Of a DNA stretch of 64,000 nt, positions 46,627-58,026 are shown in pieces. Location of the stretch: contig OZ025699.1 in NCBI GenBank assembly GCA_964019335.1, positions 186,001 to 250,000 on the forward strand, given 5' to 3'. The position numbers were made by a program, and so were the translations under genes. Under the pieces are notes generated by a model, which saw only the letters and a list, made by a program, of their open reading frames with translations, did not search any database and was not told the DNA's origin. Within the stretch, counting starts at the first letter, position 1. The number at the start of each line of letters is the position of its first letter. The DNA is from Diplonema japonicum (taxonomy: Eukaryota > Euglenozoa > Diplonemea > Diplonemida > Diplonemidae).

Positions 46627-48009
46627 ATGGATCAGCAGACCAGCGCGGACGCCTCCACGAGGCCCCCACTGGACAGCCTGCAGATGCAGGTGGACGAAGA
46701 CGCCGCGGCGATGCCAGAGTTAAATCTGGTATTCGAAGAAGAAGAAGAGAAGAAGAAGGAGAAAAAGGACGAGGTGCGGAAGGGCAACTGGATCATCGGT
46801 CCGCTGCCGAAGGGAGTGGAGGAGAAGGGCGCAGCTGCGATTCTCGCAGCAACGGTCTCAGAGCAGACCGAGAAGGTCGTCATCCTGACGACGGAAGGCG
46901 CGTCCTTCCTCCTCTACACCGCACGCACCCCCCCCCACCACACCTGCATCAAGGTGAACGGCGCCACGGCAGAAGTCCTGCCGGCGATAAAGGTGGCCGA
47001 CCCCCTGGAGTCCAGGGCTGCAGGAGGGAAGAAGTGGTCGAGGAAGGGGGAAGAAAAAAAAAAAAGAACAAAAGTCCACCAAGACAGGTACAGCCCAGAA
47101 GAATTTCTGGAATTCTACGGCCGGTCGGTAGGGTGGCAGCTCTACTGCAAGGCAGTAGAAGAGTGGAGGAAGAGGACCGCCACACCCCAAAAAAACACAC
47201 AGGAGCCCCCCCAACAACAGCAACAACAGGCAACAATCTCGCCAGATATGGTAGCCCAGATGCAGAATCTGCATCAAGAAGTTGCGGCGCAGAGGGCCGA
47301 ACTCTCGGCGCAGAGACAGGAGATCACCGCGCAGAGAGAGGAACTGCAGAGACAGAGGACGTCTCTGGCAGAAGCACAGTCCAGTTACCCGGCCCTGCAG
47401 AAACAGGTCAGTGCGCAAGGGGAGGCGGTGCTGAAGCAGGGGGAAGGACTGGCAGCCGTCCAGACCAGCATCCAACCCCTGCAGAAACAGGTAAGTGTGC
47501 AGGGGGAGGAGCTGCGGAAGCAGGGAGAGGGTCTGGCAGAGATCAGGACCAGCCTCCCGGCTCTGATGGAGCAGCTGAGGAGTCAACAGGAGGCTCTGGA
47601 GAAAGGGGTGCGTGCCATGATGGCCAAGCAGGAGGAGCGGGACGCGAGGGACACCGCCAGAAGAACGGCCCTAAAGGCCAAAAAGGCCCAAACCACCGCC
47701 ACACCCACAGCCCCGACACCGTCCAAATTCATCGGACCGGAGCTGGAACCGAACACCCCACAGCAACACCAGCCATCCTCGGGCTCGGAAACGGAGTTGG
47801 AAGACACTCCCGCCGGAGCAAAACCAGGAAGGCGCAGGGGCCAGGAATGGGCCTCTGCAAAGGTGTCGCTGAAGGCAGCGCCCTACGCACCAGGGGGCTC
47901 GAAGGGTTCGAAGGGGACAACCTCCTCCTCCACCTCGACATCGCCGACACCGAGCACACCGGACACAGCGAAGAAGTCCGGGAAAGGCGGAAAATCAAAG
48001 AAGAGGTGA
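46627..48009 (+). CDS. E3 ORF1 protein
   Basis: 460 codons from ATG 46627. A Glu/Lys-rich segment, then a globular part with KVVILTTEGASFLLYTA and EFLEFYGRSVGWQLYCKAVEEW (shared with D1 ORF1), a Gln-rich stretch, and a long coiled coil about 210-345 built of repeated ALQKQVSAQGEAVLKQGEGL-like units. The tail is basic and Ser/Thr-rich (GKGGKSKKR). Probable RNA-binding multimer. ORF2 is in another frame (+1 relative). Confidence 0.85.
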   Translation: MDQQTSADASTRPPLDSLQMQVDEDAAAMPELNLVFEEEEEKKKEKKDEVRKGNWIIGPLPKGVEEKGAAAILAATVSEQTEKVVILTTEGASFLLYTARTPPHHTCIKVNGATAEVLPAIKVADPLESRAAGGKKWSRKGEEKKKRTKVHQDRYSPEEFLEFYGRSVGWQLYCKAVEEWRKRTATPQKNTQEPPQQQQQQATISPDMVAQMQNLHQEVAAQRAELSAQRQEITAQREELQRQRTSLAEAQSSYPALQKQVSAQGEAVLKQGEGLAAVQTSIQPLQKQVSVQGEELRKQGEGLAEIRTSLPALMEQLRSQQEALEKGVRAMMAKQEERDARDTARRTALKAKKAQTTATPTAPTPSKFIGPELEPNTPQQHQPSSGSETELEDTPAGAKPGRRRGQEWASAKVSLKAAPYAPGGSKGSKGTTSSSTSTSPTPSTPDTAKKSGKGGKSKKR

Positions 48010-48328
48010 AAAAGGTGATAAGTTTTTTCCATTTTACCATAATAGATAAGAAAGAAAAAAAAAAGAAAAAAGAAAGTGTTTCCCTATTAAGCCCCCAACC
48101 CCCCAATTCGTCTACAAAAAAAAAAATAATAAAAAAAAAAAAAAAAAAAAAAACCATAAAAAAAAAAACAAAAACAAAAAAAAAAACATAAAGAAAATAA
48201 AAGAACAAGAGAAAAAAAAAAAAACAACAAAAAAAAAATATAAAAATAAAAAAAAAATAATACACGACGACGACGACGACGACGACAACGGGTCACAGCA
48301 ATGTCATCTCTCTGCGCGAAGGAAGCTC
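48010..48328 (+). other. A-rich inter-ORF spacer of E3
   Basis: No gene. A-rich runs at 48043-48250 with scattered C and T, then (GAC)n at 48264-48288. Frames here are low-complexity Lys/Phe translations and are not credible genes. The A-rich part of D1 (35100-35300) lies in the same position. Confidence 0.8.
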
Positions 48329-48455
48329 GTACGACTTGGCTACAACTCGCGGCTAAATCCTGGCCGGCCCCGCACGTATAGGGGTGTCCAAACGGGACAA
48401 GGCGTTAGTGGTGGCGACGTAAGGTCTGTTAGGGCCGGCCCCCCCCAAGTCGTAC
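48329..48455 (+). promoter_or_regulatory. Conserved inter-ORF RNA fold (E3)
   Basis: GTACGACTTGG (48329-48339) pairs perfectly with CCAAGTCGTAC (48445-48455). Compared with D1, one base pair changes from T-A to G-C with both strands altered. Inside: CCCC/GGGG hairpin, TGTCC/GGACA hairpin and two GGCCGGCC boxes. A following hairpin (ACCCTATCTTC/GAAGGTAGGGGT) precedes GGGGTGACC. Confidence 0.7.
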
Positions 48456-48502
48456 AACCCTATCTTCGAAGACCTGAAGGTAGGGGTGACCACAAAGGCA
48501 GA

Positions 48503-51385
48503 GTGACATACATGCTGAAACGACCCTCGACCACACCGAGAAAGATGCGCAAAGGTTGCGGACCACATGATATGGACATCTTGGCGTGCGGTGACGTCGA
48601 GCAGAACCCGGGGCCAGCCGCGAAAGACGGATGGCTGAAGATAGTCTCGCTGAACGTGAGGTCCCTCAGAGCTAGGAAGGCCGAAATCGAGAAGGCTATC
48701 GAAGAAACAGCGCCGGACATCCTGTGTCTCCAAGAGACACACCTAACATCAGACGATGCGATCCACGGCTGGTTCGAAGGGTACAGAGCTTTCCGAAGAG
48801 ACAGGACGCGACCGAGAAGGAGGAATTTCCCCATAAAAGGGGGCGGCTTACTGACTCTCGTGAAAGAAGGCATCAACGCTAGCGGTGTCGAAAGGAAGGA
48901 GAAGAAAAATGACGTGACGGAAAGACTGGACGTCAAAATATACCCGCCAGGTCAAAAGGAGATCCTCCTGGTGAACATCTACCTTCCACCAACATCGCCG
49001 TCAGATCCGAGCGATGACAGACCGAGCATCGACACCTACTTCAACCCGAACACACTCCCGACAGGGGACAGAACCTTAATCATGGGGGATTTCAACGCCC
49101 ACCACCCTCTGTGGGACGGGAGAAGAAAGAAAGAGGACCTCATAGGTGACAAAGTCGCAAAGTGGATGATCGAGAAAGGGATGCGACCCTGGAATGACAA
49201 AGCCACACCGACACTATTGAACACAAGAGGTTCCTTATCATCACCGGACCTGGTGATAAGCGGGCCAGACATGGACTCTAGATCCTGGACAACCCTCGAT
49301 TCATGGGGGTCTGACCACATACCCATGTCCATCCGGATAAGAACGAAATACGAAACCGGACCAACCATTAAGAAATTCAGCTTCAAAAAAGCTGACTGGG
49401 AGGGGTACAGGAATCATCTGGAGTACACCCTGAGGCACCTGCAGAGAACAGGAGACCCGGTCAGGTTAAACAAGCAGTTCACTGAAGCCGTCAAGGAGGC
49501 CGCCAGGCTCTTCATCCCAAGAGGGGGAGCGAGAGGCGGGAAAGCGTGGTGGACTGAAGAGCTGACGCAACTGGTTGGAAGAAGAAACGCTCTGAAGAAG
49601 GAGATTATGTCGGACATCGGCATCCCATCGATAGAACAATGCGAGAGGCTTGGTGAAATCAGCAGGCAAGTGCAGAAACAGATCGATGAAGGGAAGAAAA
49701 GAGCGTGGGCCGACTACATGAAGGAGCTGTCTCAGAAAAAGGACTTGGGACACGCTTTCAGGACGATAAAAACGCTCGATGGCAGGAAGGACAAAGATCC
49801 AGTAGCACCACTAATGGCAGGCGGCAAGCTACACACATCGGCGAAGCAAAAAGCAGACGTCCTTGTGGAGCACTACGCAAAGGCTTTTGCACCCCACCTT
49901 AACAAGGACACAAAGAAGATGCTGGACGGTGAAAACAGGAAGTCCAAAGTGATCAAGGACTTGAGGGACAGGGTCACTTGCCCAGGGATAAGCATGGAGG
50001 AACTGAAGCACGCGCTGAGGCAGTTGAAGAAGGGGAAATCCCCGGGCCCAGACGGTGTCTACAACGAGATGCTGAAACACCTGGGGGGGACGGCCATGGA
50101 CACATTACTCCATCTGTTCAATATGTCATGGGAGAAGGGAGTGGTACCATCAGACTGGAGGTTCACGCACATAATCCCACTTTACAAAGGAAAGGGCAAG
50201 TCAAGAAGTGATCCGGCATCGTACAGACCGATATCGCTAACCTCCAACATTTCAAAGACAATGGAGAGGATAGTAAAGATAAGGGTCGACTACCACCAAG
50301 ACGTGGGAGATGTGAAGAGGGTGCACAAAATGCAGTCAGGTTTCAGGAAAGGGCGCTCCACAGAAGAGAACGTCCTGCAAGTGACCACGAAACTGAACCG
50401 CATCAGAGACGATGAGTTCTGCGGCGGACTTTTGCTCTTCGACCTGAAAGGAGCCTTCGACACAGTGTGGCACAAGGGTCTAAATGCGAAAATGAGGAGT
50501 AATGGCTACCCGCAAAGAATTACGGACTGGGTGGCCGCTTTCCTAGACCAGAGGATCGCTGCCGTCAAGGTGAGTGGCGAAACAGGGAAGCACGAACACA
50601 TAACGGGTGGGGTTCCACAGGGAACCATCCTTGCCCCAACCCTCTTCTCGATCTACATGGACGACCTCTCAGAGACGTTCGAAAAGGAGGGCATTGATGC
50701 CGTGATGTACGCAGACGACATTGCGGTGGTGCTGCACGAAAAAGACCTGGACAGCTTGAATGGAAAACTGATGAAGATCCTGAGGGTTGTGGAGAGCTGG
50801 TGCTCGAGAAACTCGATGGTGATCTCCAAGGGAAAGACAGAGTTCCTTCCCGTTGCTGGCATCTCCTATCCGCAGAGAACACTGAAGGGGAAGATCAGAG
50901 CAACTTTCAAGACCGGCGAAGAACTCGAGGTGGTCGAAAAAACAAAGCTGCTCGGAGTCACCTTCGAGGAGGACATGCTTTTCTCCGAACACTCCAGAGA
51001 CGTCTTGGAAAGAGGTGAAAGCAGGGTCAGGCTGCTGAGCTGCCTTGCGGGAACGAGATGGGGTTGCAAGAAGGTGGTGTTGAGGGCTCTATACCTCACA
51101 TATGTGCAACCAGTCTTCAGATACTGCTTGGGCGTGTACGGGTCATTTCTCCCGAGCGGGAGGAACACGCCCCACGAAGGCATCAAGAAGCTTCAATACA
51201 GGGCAGCGGTGAAGATCACAGGCTGCATCGCGTCATCAGAGACATTCGCGACACTGAACGAAGCGGGGCTGTGGACCCTGGATGCGCTGATCGAACACGA
51301 CAGCCTGTTGCTCTACGAGTCACTGATGAGAAAAGTGGACACCGCCGCATACCAGGCGACTCAGCCTCTGGAGGATCTGACCAGG
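48503..51385 (+). pseudogene. E3 ORF2 5' part: 2A-like site, AP endonuclease, RT
   Basis: Open from GTG 48503 (first ATG 48512) to about 51385. Canonical 2A-like GDVEQNPGP at 30-38, preceded by MDILAC as in D1. Endonuclease: LNVRSLRA, CLQETHL, VNIYLPP, MGDFNAHHPLWD, GSDHIPMSI. RT: YRPISLTSNISKTMERIV, QSGFRKGRSTEENV, motif A FDLKGAFDTVW, motif B GGVPQGTILAPTLFS, YADD 736-739. The frame is lost after EDLTR where E1 has an extra base; the following residues to 51496 are frameshifted. Otherwise no defect is visible. Confidence 0.87.
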
Positions 51386-52494
51386 ACGAGAAGCTCCTAC
51401 CAAGGAGGACTTGGTCTGACAAACAGAGAGAGGCATCGAAAGCCTACAAACTCCCAGAGAGGACGGGCACACCTCACTCGGGCGCCGTCTTCATGAGGAG
51501 ACTCGCGGTTGCACCCTGGCAAAGATTCGAGGGGCAACTCGTGCTCTCCCCCTTCCTAGACACGCAGGTGAAAAGGACGGACCCAAAAGAGGTCAGGAAA
51601 GAGGCAACAACGAACACCCTGAACAGGTTATGCGAGAAACACGGCCGGGCATTCTGCATGGTGTTCACAGACGGGTCCGTAAAGGATGGGAAAAACGGAG
51701 GCTCGGCCGCCATCCTGCTGCACAACGGGTCCGATGCTGCCTACGGGATCAGCGGTGGACTGTATTCGACATCCTACAAATGCGAACTCAGGGCCCTGAG
51801 GCTAGGGATCCGACTGGCGACAAGACTCTCAGAGAGGAAGCTTGCAAGCCAAGGGATGGTTCTGATATGCACAGATTCGCAGTCGGTGATACGGAAGATG
51901 TGCCAGGGACACATGTCGGCAGCCTCCAAAGATGACTTCGAACTCTGGCAGGAGGTCGCGAGCTTGACAGGCAGAGGCCACAAGCTAATCGTTCAATACG
52001 TCCCGAGTCACTGCGGGTACAAGTGGAACGAGAAGGCGGACCAGAAGGCAAAAGAGGCGAGCGAAAGACTGGCCCACACCCGTGAGACAGACATTGAGGT
52101 GGTTAAAACTCTGGTGAGGAAGCATGTCATCAGAAGCCACCTCCGCCTATGGAAGGATACTGGCGTCACAAAGACGTACAGGGAGCAGTTTGCCGGAAGT
52201 TACGAGAAGTTCGAGGAGCTGGACAGAAAGAAAGAAGTGGCGATCATGAGGCTGAGGGTGGGGAAGAGCCCACTCACTTGCGGATACCTACTCATACCCC
52301 CAGTCGAGGAGGTCCCGTGCCATCTATGTTCGCAACCCCAGACTCTAAGCCACCTCCTACGGGAATGCCAAGACGGAAAGAGGATCGACCAAAGGAGTCA
52401 GATCTTCGGTAGCTCCCTTCCTTCCCTCAAAGTCCTCCTGTCCACCGACGCCTGTAAGACCGCCCAGCTCTTGGAGCGGCAGGGAACATTGTGA
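51386..52494 (+). pseudogene. E3 ORF2 3' part: RNase H and zinc knuckle
   Basis: Continuation in the shifted frame: PRRTWSDKQREASKAYKLPER, parallel to E1. RNase H: VFTDGSVKDG (Asp), YKCELRALRLGI (Glu), ICTDSQSV (Asp), VPSHCGYKWNEKAD (His, Asp). Knuckle CHLCSQPQTLSHLLREC. Ends LLERQGTL. Separated from the RT part only by the 1-bp deletion. Confidence 0.87.
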
Positions 52495-52834
52495 AAAAAC
52501 TTATAAATTATAATATGTTATACTCTCCAAACATTGAGGTCTGAAGTTGTTAAACGACTTCAGACAGCAATTGTTTCTAACTCAATCTCTCGACTCTGGC
52601 TTCACTCCTATCCTTTCTTTTCACCTCCCTCCCCAGTGTCTTCCCTTATTTTCCATTACCAGGCCCCTGTCCCCCGCCCCCAGTGTTATTCAAATTTTTC
52701 ACTCACCTTTCATATAGAAAGAAAAAAGAAAAAAAAAAAAAGAAAAAAAAGAAGGACAGATGATTCAAGCTTCGGTGTACACAATCGAGCTTGATTTGAA
52801 TTCCTTTATTTTGAGAAAAAAAAAAAAAAAGAAG

Positions 52835-52868
<34 letters not shown>

Positions 52869-53315
52869 GAAGAACGAAACTTAATTGAATTGAATTTATT
52901 GGCTCCCGAAAGCCCAACAAGTCCAGCAGACGGTGGAGTTTCACAGTCAGCTGGTTAATTTTTCACAATTGAAACTCCTCCAAAGTTCTTAAAATCTGGG
53001 AGGTCGTCTCTTGTTACTAGAGGCGGCTAATGCCTCGAGACCCAGGTGCTGCCTGGTGGGTGGGATCGGTTTTATTTTATTATGAAAAGAGCGTGGTGAG
53101 GGGGTCCAAGTAATTTACTACAGGGAGCAGCGGACCAGGACCCCTCGACCAATGGCTCAGTAACAGAGACTGCTTTTCACGAATCACTTTCAAACACCTC
53201 TCTTGGTTTGAAGTGATGTCCCTTTCCCTTTCCCTTGAATGGTTTTCTCTACTCCCCTTCGATCCTCCCGCCTGGTAGTGGAATATTTATTATTTATTAT
53301 TTTAAAAAAAAAATC
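52495..53315 (+). other. E3 3' UTR and tail
   Basis: No gene. Pyrimidine-rich, then A-rich tracts at 52720-52755 and 52817-52866, then the GGCTCCCGAAAGCCCAACAA block and ATT/A/TC terminus. It shares a variant (TTTACTACAGGG) with E4, whereas E1 and E2 have TTTACAACAGGG. Confidence 0.85.
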
Positions 53316-53319
53316 ATCA

Positions 53320-53392
53320 GCCTCCCTAGCTCAGTCGGTAGAGCGCAAGGCCCTTAACCTTGTGGTCGCGGGTTCGAGCCCCGCGGGAGGTG
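53320..53392 (+). tRNA. tRNA-Lys (CTT), C33 variant
   Basis: 73 nt with a complete cloverleaf: acceptor GCCTCCC/GGGAGGT, D-arm GCTC/GAGC, anticodon stem CAAGG/CCTTG, loop CCCTTAA, T-arm GCGGG-TTCGAGC-CCCGC, discriminator G. The anticodon is CTT. Position 33, nearly always U, is C. No CCA is encoded. A T6 terminator follows (53393-53398). Internal A and B boxes look intact. It may be a real gene or a retained gene with impaired decoding. Confidence 0.85.
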
Positions 53393-53398
53393 TTTTTT
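53393..53398 (+). terminator. Pol III T6 terminator of tRNA-Lys
   Basis: Six T directly after the discriminator base. Twelve further bases separate it from the J3 breakpoint at 53411. Confidence 0.85.
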
Positions 53399-53410
53399 CC
53401 CAGTGAAAAA

Positions 53411-56400
53411 GCCTGGGTACAGGTCATACAGGAGGGATCGGTTGACACCGGTGACTGACGGCACTGCGACGAGGGGTGGTGGTATTGTCACGTATGTCCG
53501 CGACGATCTTGCCTCGGAGGAGGTTCCGCACGTACTCCCGGCTGGGGACTGTGTCACTGAGAGACTGGATGTGAGGATCTCCTGCGAGAAGCGTGAGCCG
53601 ATCACTCTCTCCAACGTTTACCTTACACCGGTAAGCGCGGGCAGAGGCACGAGGGACCCTGAGTACCTGCGGCCTGGCAGCCTTCCCATGGGGAAGAACA
53701 CAGTCATAGCGGGTGACTTCAATGCTCACCACAGCTCCTGGGACGCCACGGTGACGACGCCGAACGAGAGGGGGAACGTGGTCAGGGACTGGCTGGACAC
53801 CCACGGGTACTCCGTCTACAACGACCGCAACGAACCGACGAGGGACTCGTCACGACACGTTCTGGACCTGGTTGTGGGGCGCTGCGCGAAGCTTGAGCCG
53901 AAGACGCTGGGCACGTGGGGCTCCGATCATAGTCCCGTATCCTTTCACCTGCCTCTTGAGGACGTCTACCGTTCGGAGCGCCCCTTCCCCACCTGGAATT
54001 TCAAAAAAGCCAGATGGGATGACTACACTGCTGCTGTTGCCCGCCTGCTTGCTGGTGTTGACACGGCGGCTCCGATTGACTCTGTCACGAAGGGGTTTAC
54101 ACAAGCCCTTTTGACTGCGGCGAACGACCACATTCCCCTCTGTGGGATGCGACGTGGCCCGACCCCCTGGTGGACTGCTGAGCTCGAGGACGCCTTCGAA
54201 GAGCGGAACACCCTGCGCGAACTCCTGCTTCAAGAGGCGGACGTGGTGGAGGAGTACAGGGCGAAGGTGAAGGAAGTCAACCGACTCCTTGACGAGACGA
54301 AGCGTGAGGCATGGGGAAGGATGGCGGCCGACCTCAGCCGGAGCAAGGACCTCGGGGCTGCGTTCAGAGCGGTGAAGAAGCTGGACGGCAGGCACCGAAA
54401 GACACACCTTCCTGTACTCGAGGGAAGATTTGTGTCGGACAAGGCGAAGGCCGACCGGCTGGGGGCGCACTTCGCTAAGCTCTACGGCAGGCGTGGTGAC
54501 GGGAACTCGAAGGACGCCGCTCCTTCTGCAAGCAGACTCGGGTGTCAAGCGTTCACCGTGGACGACCTCACCCGCGGCCTGAGAAGGATGAAGACGCGCA
54601 GCGCGGCCGGGGAAGACGGAATCTTCTCGGAGATGCTCCTACACCTGAACTCGGACTCCCTCGGTGTCCTCCTTCTACTCCTCAATCGCTCCTGGCTGAT
54701 GGGTGTCGTCCCCGGTGCCTGGAAGAAGGGAGTGATCGTCCCGGTACCGAAACCTGGAAAAGATGCGACTCTCTTGGCTTCCTACCGGCCGATCTGCCTG
54801 ACCAGCTGCCTCTGCAAGCTGCTGGAGAGGATGATCGAGGAGAGGCTCACGTTTCTTCTTGACGCGGACGGGACGGGAGTCGAGGGACTCCACGACAGCC
54901 AGGCTGGTTTCAGACGCGGCCGCTCCACGGAGGAGCAGGTGGCAACCCTCACTGAGTGCATGTCGAGGAACAAAGACGATCGACGTCTCTCGGCCGCTCT
55001 GCTGTTCGACTTCTCTTCTGCCTTCGACCTGGTGCCCCATGGTGCCCTGCTGGACAAGATGCGAGGGAAGGGTCTCCCCGAACCCTTCGTGGAGTGGACG
55101 CGGTCCTTTCTATGCGGCCGTACTGCTGCGGTCACGATTGGACGGTCGAGGGGGTCGACGACGAAGGTGCGACGGGGTGTCCCCCAGGGCTCTGTCTTGG
55201 GTCCCATCCTGTACACCATCTACGTCGACGAACTCGCCAGGAGACTGGAGGGACTGGCGGACGTCTCGGTGCTCTACGCCGACGACGTGGCGGTTGTGAT
55301 CTCCTCTGGACAAGGGGACGTGGCTGGGCTGGAGCGGAAGGCGCAGGCAGTGGTGGATGCGGTTGAGGACTGGTGCAGGGAGCGTGACATGCTGCTGAGC
55401 ACGTCCAAGACGCAGGCAGTCTGCGTCCCCCCCCAGAAACGTCTCGGGGTCTACTTCACTTCGTCACGAGTCCCCCTTCAGCCAGGTGCCTTCCAGAACC
55501 CGCTCTTCGGCCTGGGGGTGAACGCCGATGGCACGATCTCCGGGGACCAGGAGCTGGCGGGCCTTCAGGTTGTGGAGGCGGGTGGTGTGCGGATCCGCTG
55601 CGTGCGGGACATGCATGCAGCCGTGCGACGGCCCGACGTGGACTACGTTGCGGCCCGTCCCCTGCCTCTGTCTGAACACGCGAGGTACCTTGGGGTTACG
55701 GTGGACTCTGGGCTCACGTTCGGTGAACACGCACAGGACATCCTACGGCGGGCCAGCAAAAGGCTGAGGGTGCTGAAGCTCTTGTCCGGCACGTCCTGGG
55801 GCAGCAAGAGGGACACTCTGCGGTCTCTCTACGTTACGTACATCCTCCCGCTGCTGCGCTACTGCATGGGGGTCTACTACAGCAGGCTCGATGATGTCGG
55901 GAGGAAGGACCTGGCTGGGCTTCACCAGGAGGCGGCGGTGCTGATCACGGGCTGCTGGAGTGGCTCCGGAGGGTACAAGCTCCTAGCTGAGGCAGGACTG
56001 CTTCCCCTCGAAAGAATGGCGGAGGGTGCTGCGGCGACGATGACGGCGAAGGCCTTCTGCTGGCAGTCTTCCCCGGTTCACAGGGAGACGGTCAAGCTGA
56101 AGCAGGCGAACAGGCTGGGGTGTGGGTGGCTGCGCTCTGGCTACCAAGCACTGCGTCGATGCGGGTTGGAACCAAAGGTGCACTTCGAGTACCTGTCGGC
56201 TACGCCCCTGGCGGCCCCGTGGCAGACAGGCATGGTCGACTTCAGGACTGACCTCCCCGGCGGGGTCACGCGATCGTCGCCAGACGCGGACAGGCGGAAG
56301 GCGGCCGAGGCTGCTCTTGCGGCTCTCCCCCCGGGCATCCATGCCTACACGGATGGCTCGGTTGTACAGGTCGGACAGAAGGCGAAAGGTGGCTCTGGGG

Positions 56401-57332
56401 TTTATCTGCAGCTGCCTCCCCCCCTGACCCCTGTGTCTGTGTGCCATGGCGTCAACGACTTCTGTTCATCTTTTCGGGCAGAGGGCATGGCTGTGAAAAC
56501 GGCGCTGGATATGGTGGCTACCCTCCGAAAAACACACCCTTCGCTGGCGAAGTCCCCGCTGTCGATCTGCACCGACTCCCTCTCCCTCGTCGAGCAGCTG
56601 CGAGCTGGCCCAACGCGACAGAGGGAGAAGCTCGACCACCAGACGTGGAGCCGGCTGGTGACCGCGGCGCGCACGCAGGGGACACCGGTGGTCCTCCAGT
56701 TTGTGCCCTCCCACTGTGGGGTGGACGGGAACGAGAAGGCTGACGCTCTGGCCGGGGAGGGAACGAAGCGGAAGCAGGACAGGCCCTCCCTTGACTACCG
56801 ATCAGTGAGGGCCCTGGTGCGACGGTGGGTGGTGCGGAGGTCCGCGGAGCTCATAACATCCCTCGCCCACAACTACGCGGTGGCGACCGAGCTTCGGTCC
56901 GCGCACTTCCCCCTTGGCTTCCCCAGACAAGCTGAAACGGTCATCTCGCGGCTGCGGATTGGTCACTCGGCTCTCTTCTTCGGCTTCCTGCAGACTGCTG
57001 GCCCGAACAGGAAGCACAAGGGTGTGCTCCGGTGCCCAGCCTGCCACGCAGCACCGATGTCCAGGGAGCATGTTGTCGGTGGGTGCCCTGTGATCGGGAG
57101 GGGGGCGATCGACACTCCTGCTGGTACTCCCTCCCTAGCGTTCTCCCTGTCGAGACGCGTGACCCAGATCTACGACCTCATTGTTGAGTCTGGCCTGCTC
57201 GCCTGGTCACGCTCCGGACTGTTCACCTCGCCATCATCCCTGGCGTCTACAGACGTCACTGCACCTTCGAACGTGCCGCCCCCTCCTCCGGTCTCTCTTG
57301 ACGCCGGTCCCGCGGCCCCCGTGCTGCGCTAA
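53411..57332 (+). CDS. J3 ORF2 protein lacking its N-terminus
   Basis: About 1,306 codons from the breakpoint, open to TAA. Lacks the 2A-like motif and the first endonuclease strands (SWNCNGL, QETHL), so the nuclease is incomplete. RT with YADD, RNase H and the CPACHAAPMSREHVVGGC knuckle are intact. Differences from J2 include Ser/Gly in VSAGRGTRD, Ser in GYSVYND, Ala in RRSAEL and Ile in SRLRIGHS. The upstream ATG at 53403 lies in the tRNA flank and is not native. Confidence 0.88.
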
Positions 57333-57777
57333 GGGATCGCCCGCGTGTGTGTAAAGTGAAATGTTGTGTTTTCCACTTTCCTTTCCCTTCCTTTCCCTTC
57401 CTTCACCTTCCTCTCACTGTTTCCCATTTCCCCTTTTTTTTATTTTCACACTCACCAATGATTCGCTCAATAGGAGCAATACCTCCCTGGGGGGCTTTCC
57501 GCCGGAGGTTCCAGCCAAAGAAGGACATCCAGCTGGAAGGTAGGCCCCCGTTTTTCTCTCACTTGACTGAGGGAATAATGTAATTCAGCCCTCTTCGGCT
57601 GTCCCAAAGCAGAGCACGGGTTGGTGGGGGACCAGGGCTCCTCCTGCTTGCAGAAACCTGGTCCTTTGCCCACCCTATTTCCCCATGGTTTCCCTTCACC
57701 TTTTTTTTCCCTTTTCTCAGGTGTTGCTCTCCATGGCGGCCCTGCATTGGTATTTTGAAAAAAAAAAAAAAAAAAAA
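57333..57777 (+). other. J3 3' UTR
   Basis: No gene. Like J2 but with several small differences in the GT run and pyrimidine repeats. Ends GCATTGGTATTTTG plus A-run, then TAG. Confidence 0.85.
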
Positions 57778-57789
57778 TAGACTTGGAGG

Positions 57790-58026
57790 GTGGGGAAGAG
57801 CCCACTCACTTGCGGATACCTACTCATACCCCCAGTCGAGGAGGTCCCGTGCCATCTATGTTCGCAACCCCAGACTCTAAGCCACCTCCTACGGGAATGC
57901 CAAGACGGAAAGAGGATCGACCAAAGGAGTCAGATCTTCGGTAGCTCCCTTCCTTCCCTCAAAGTCCTCCTGTCCACCGACGCCTGTAAGACCGCCCAGC
58001 TCTTGGAGCGGCAGGGAACATTGTGA
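57790..58026 (+). pseudogene. E4 ORF2 C-terminal fragment
   Basis: 78 codons (GKSPLTCGYLL ... LLERQGTL) identical to the end of E3 ORF2, containing only the CHLCSQPQTLSHLLREC knuckle. It has no catalytic part. Confidence 0.85.

Larger units (their letters stand above)
46571..53315 (+). mobile_element. E-family LINE copy E3, near complete, one frameshift
   Basis: Short 5' leader (46571-46626), ORF1 46627-48009, A-rich inter-ORF region with the conserved fold at 48329-48455, ORF2 48503-52494 with a 1-bp deletion near 51385, and a 3' UTR of about 820 bp ending GGTAGTGGAATATT, ATT-rich repeat, A-run, TC at 53315. The tail ends exactly 4 bp before a tRNA-Lys gene. Confidence 0.9.
53411..57777 (+). 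mobile_element. J-family LINE copy J3, 5'-truncated in the endonuclease
   Basis: Starts at sequence equivalent to J2 42172 (GCCTGGGTACAGG) and runs to the J tail plus poly-A. Only about four amino-acid differences from J2 in over 1,300 codons, so the copies are recent. No clear target duplication was found. Confidence 0.92.

Noticed and set aside
47034-48191. 385-codon frame overlapping E3 ORF1
   Set aside because: Low-complexity alternate frame of a repetitive coiled-coil region; the ORF1 frame has the shared domain and a proper start.
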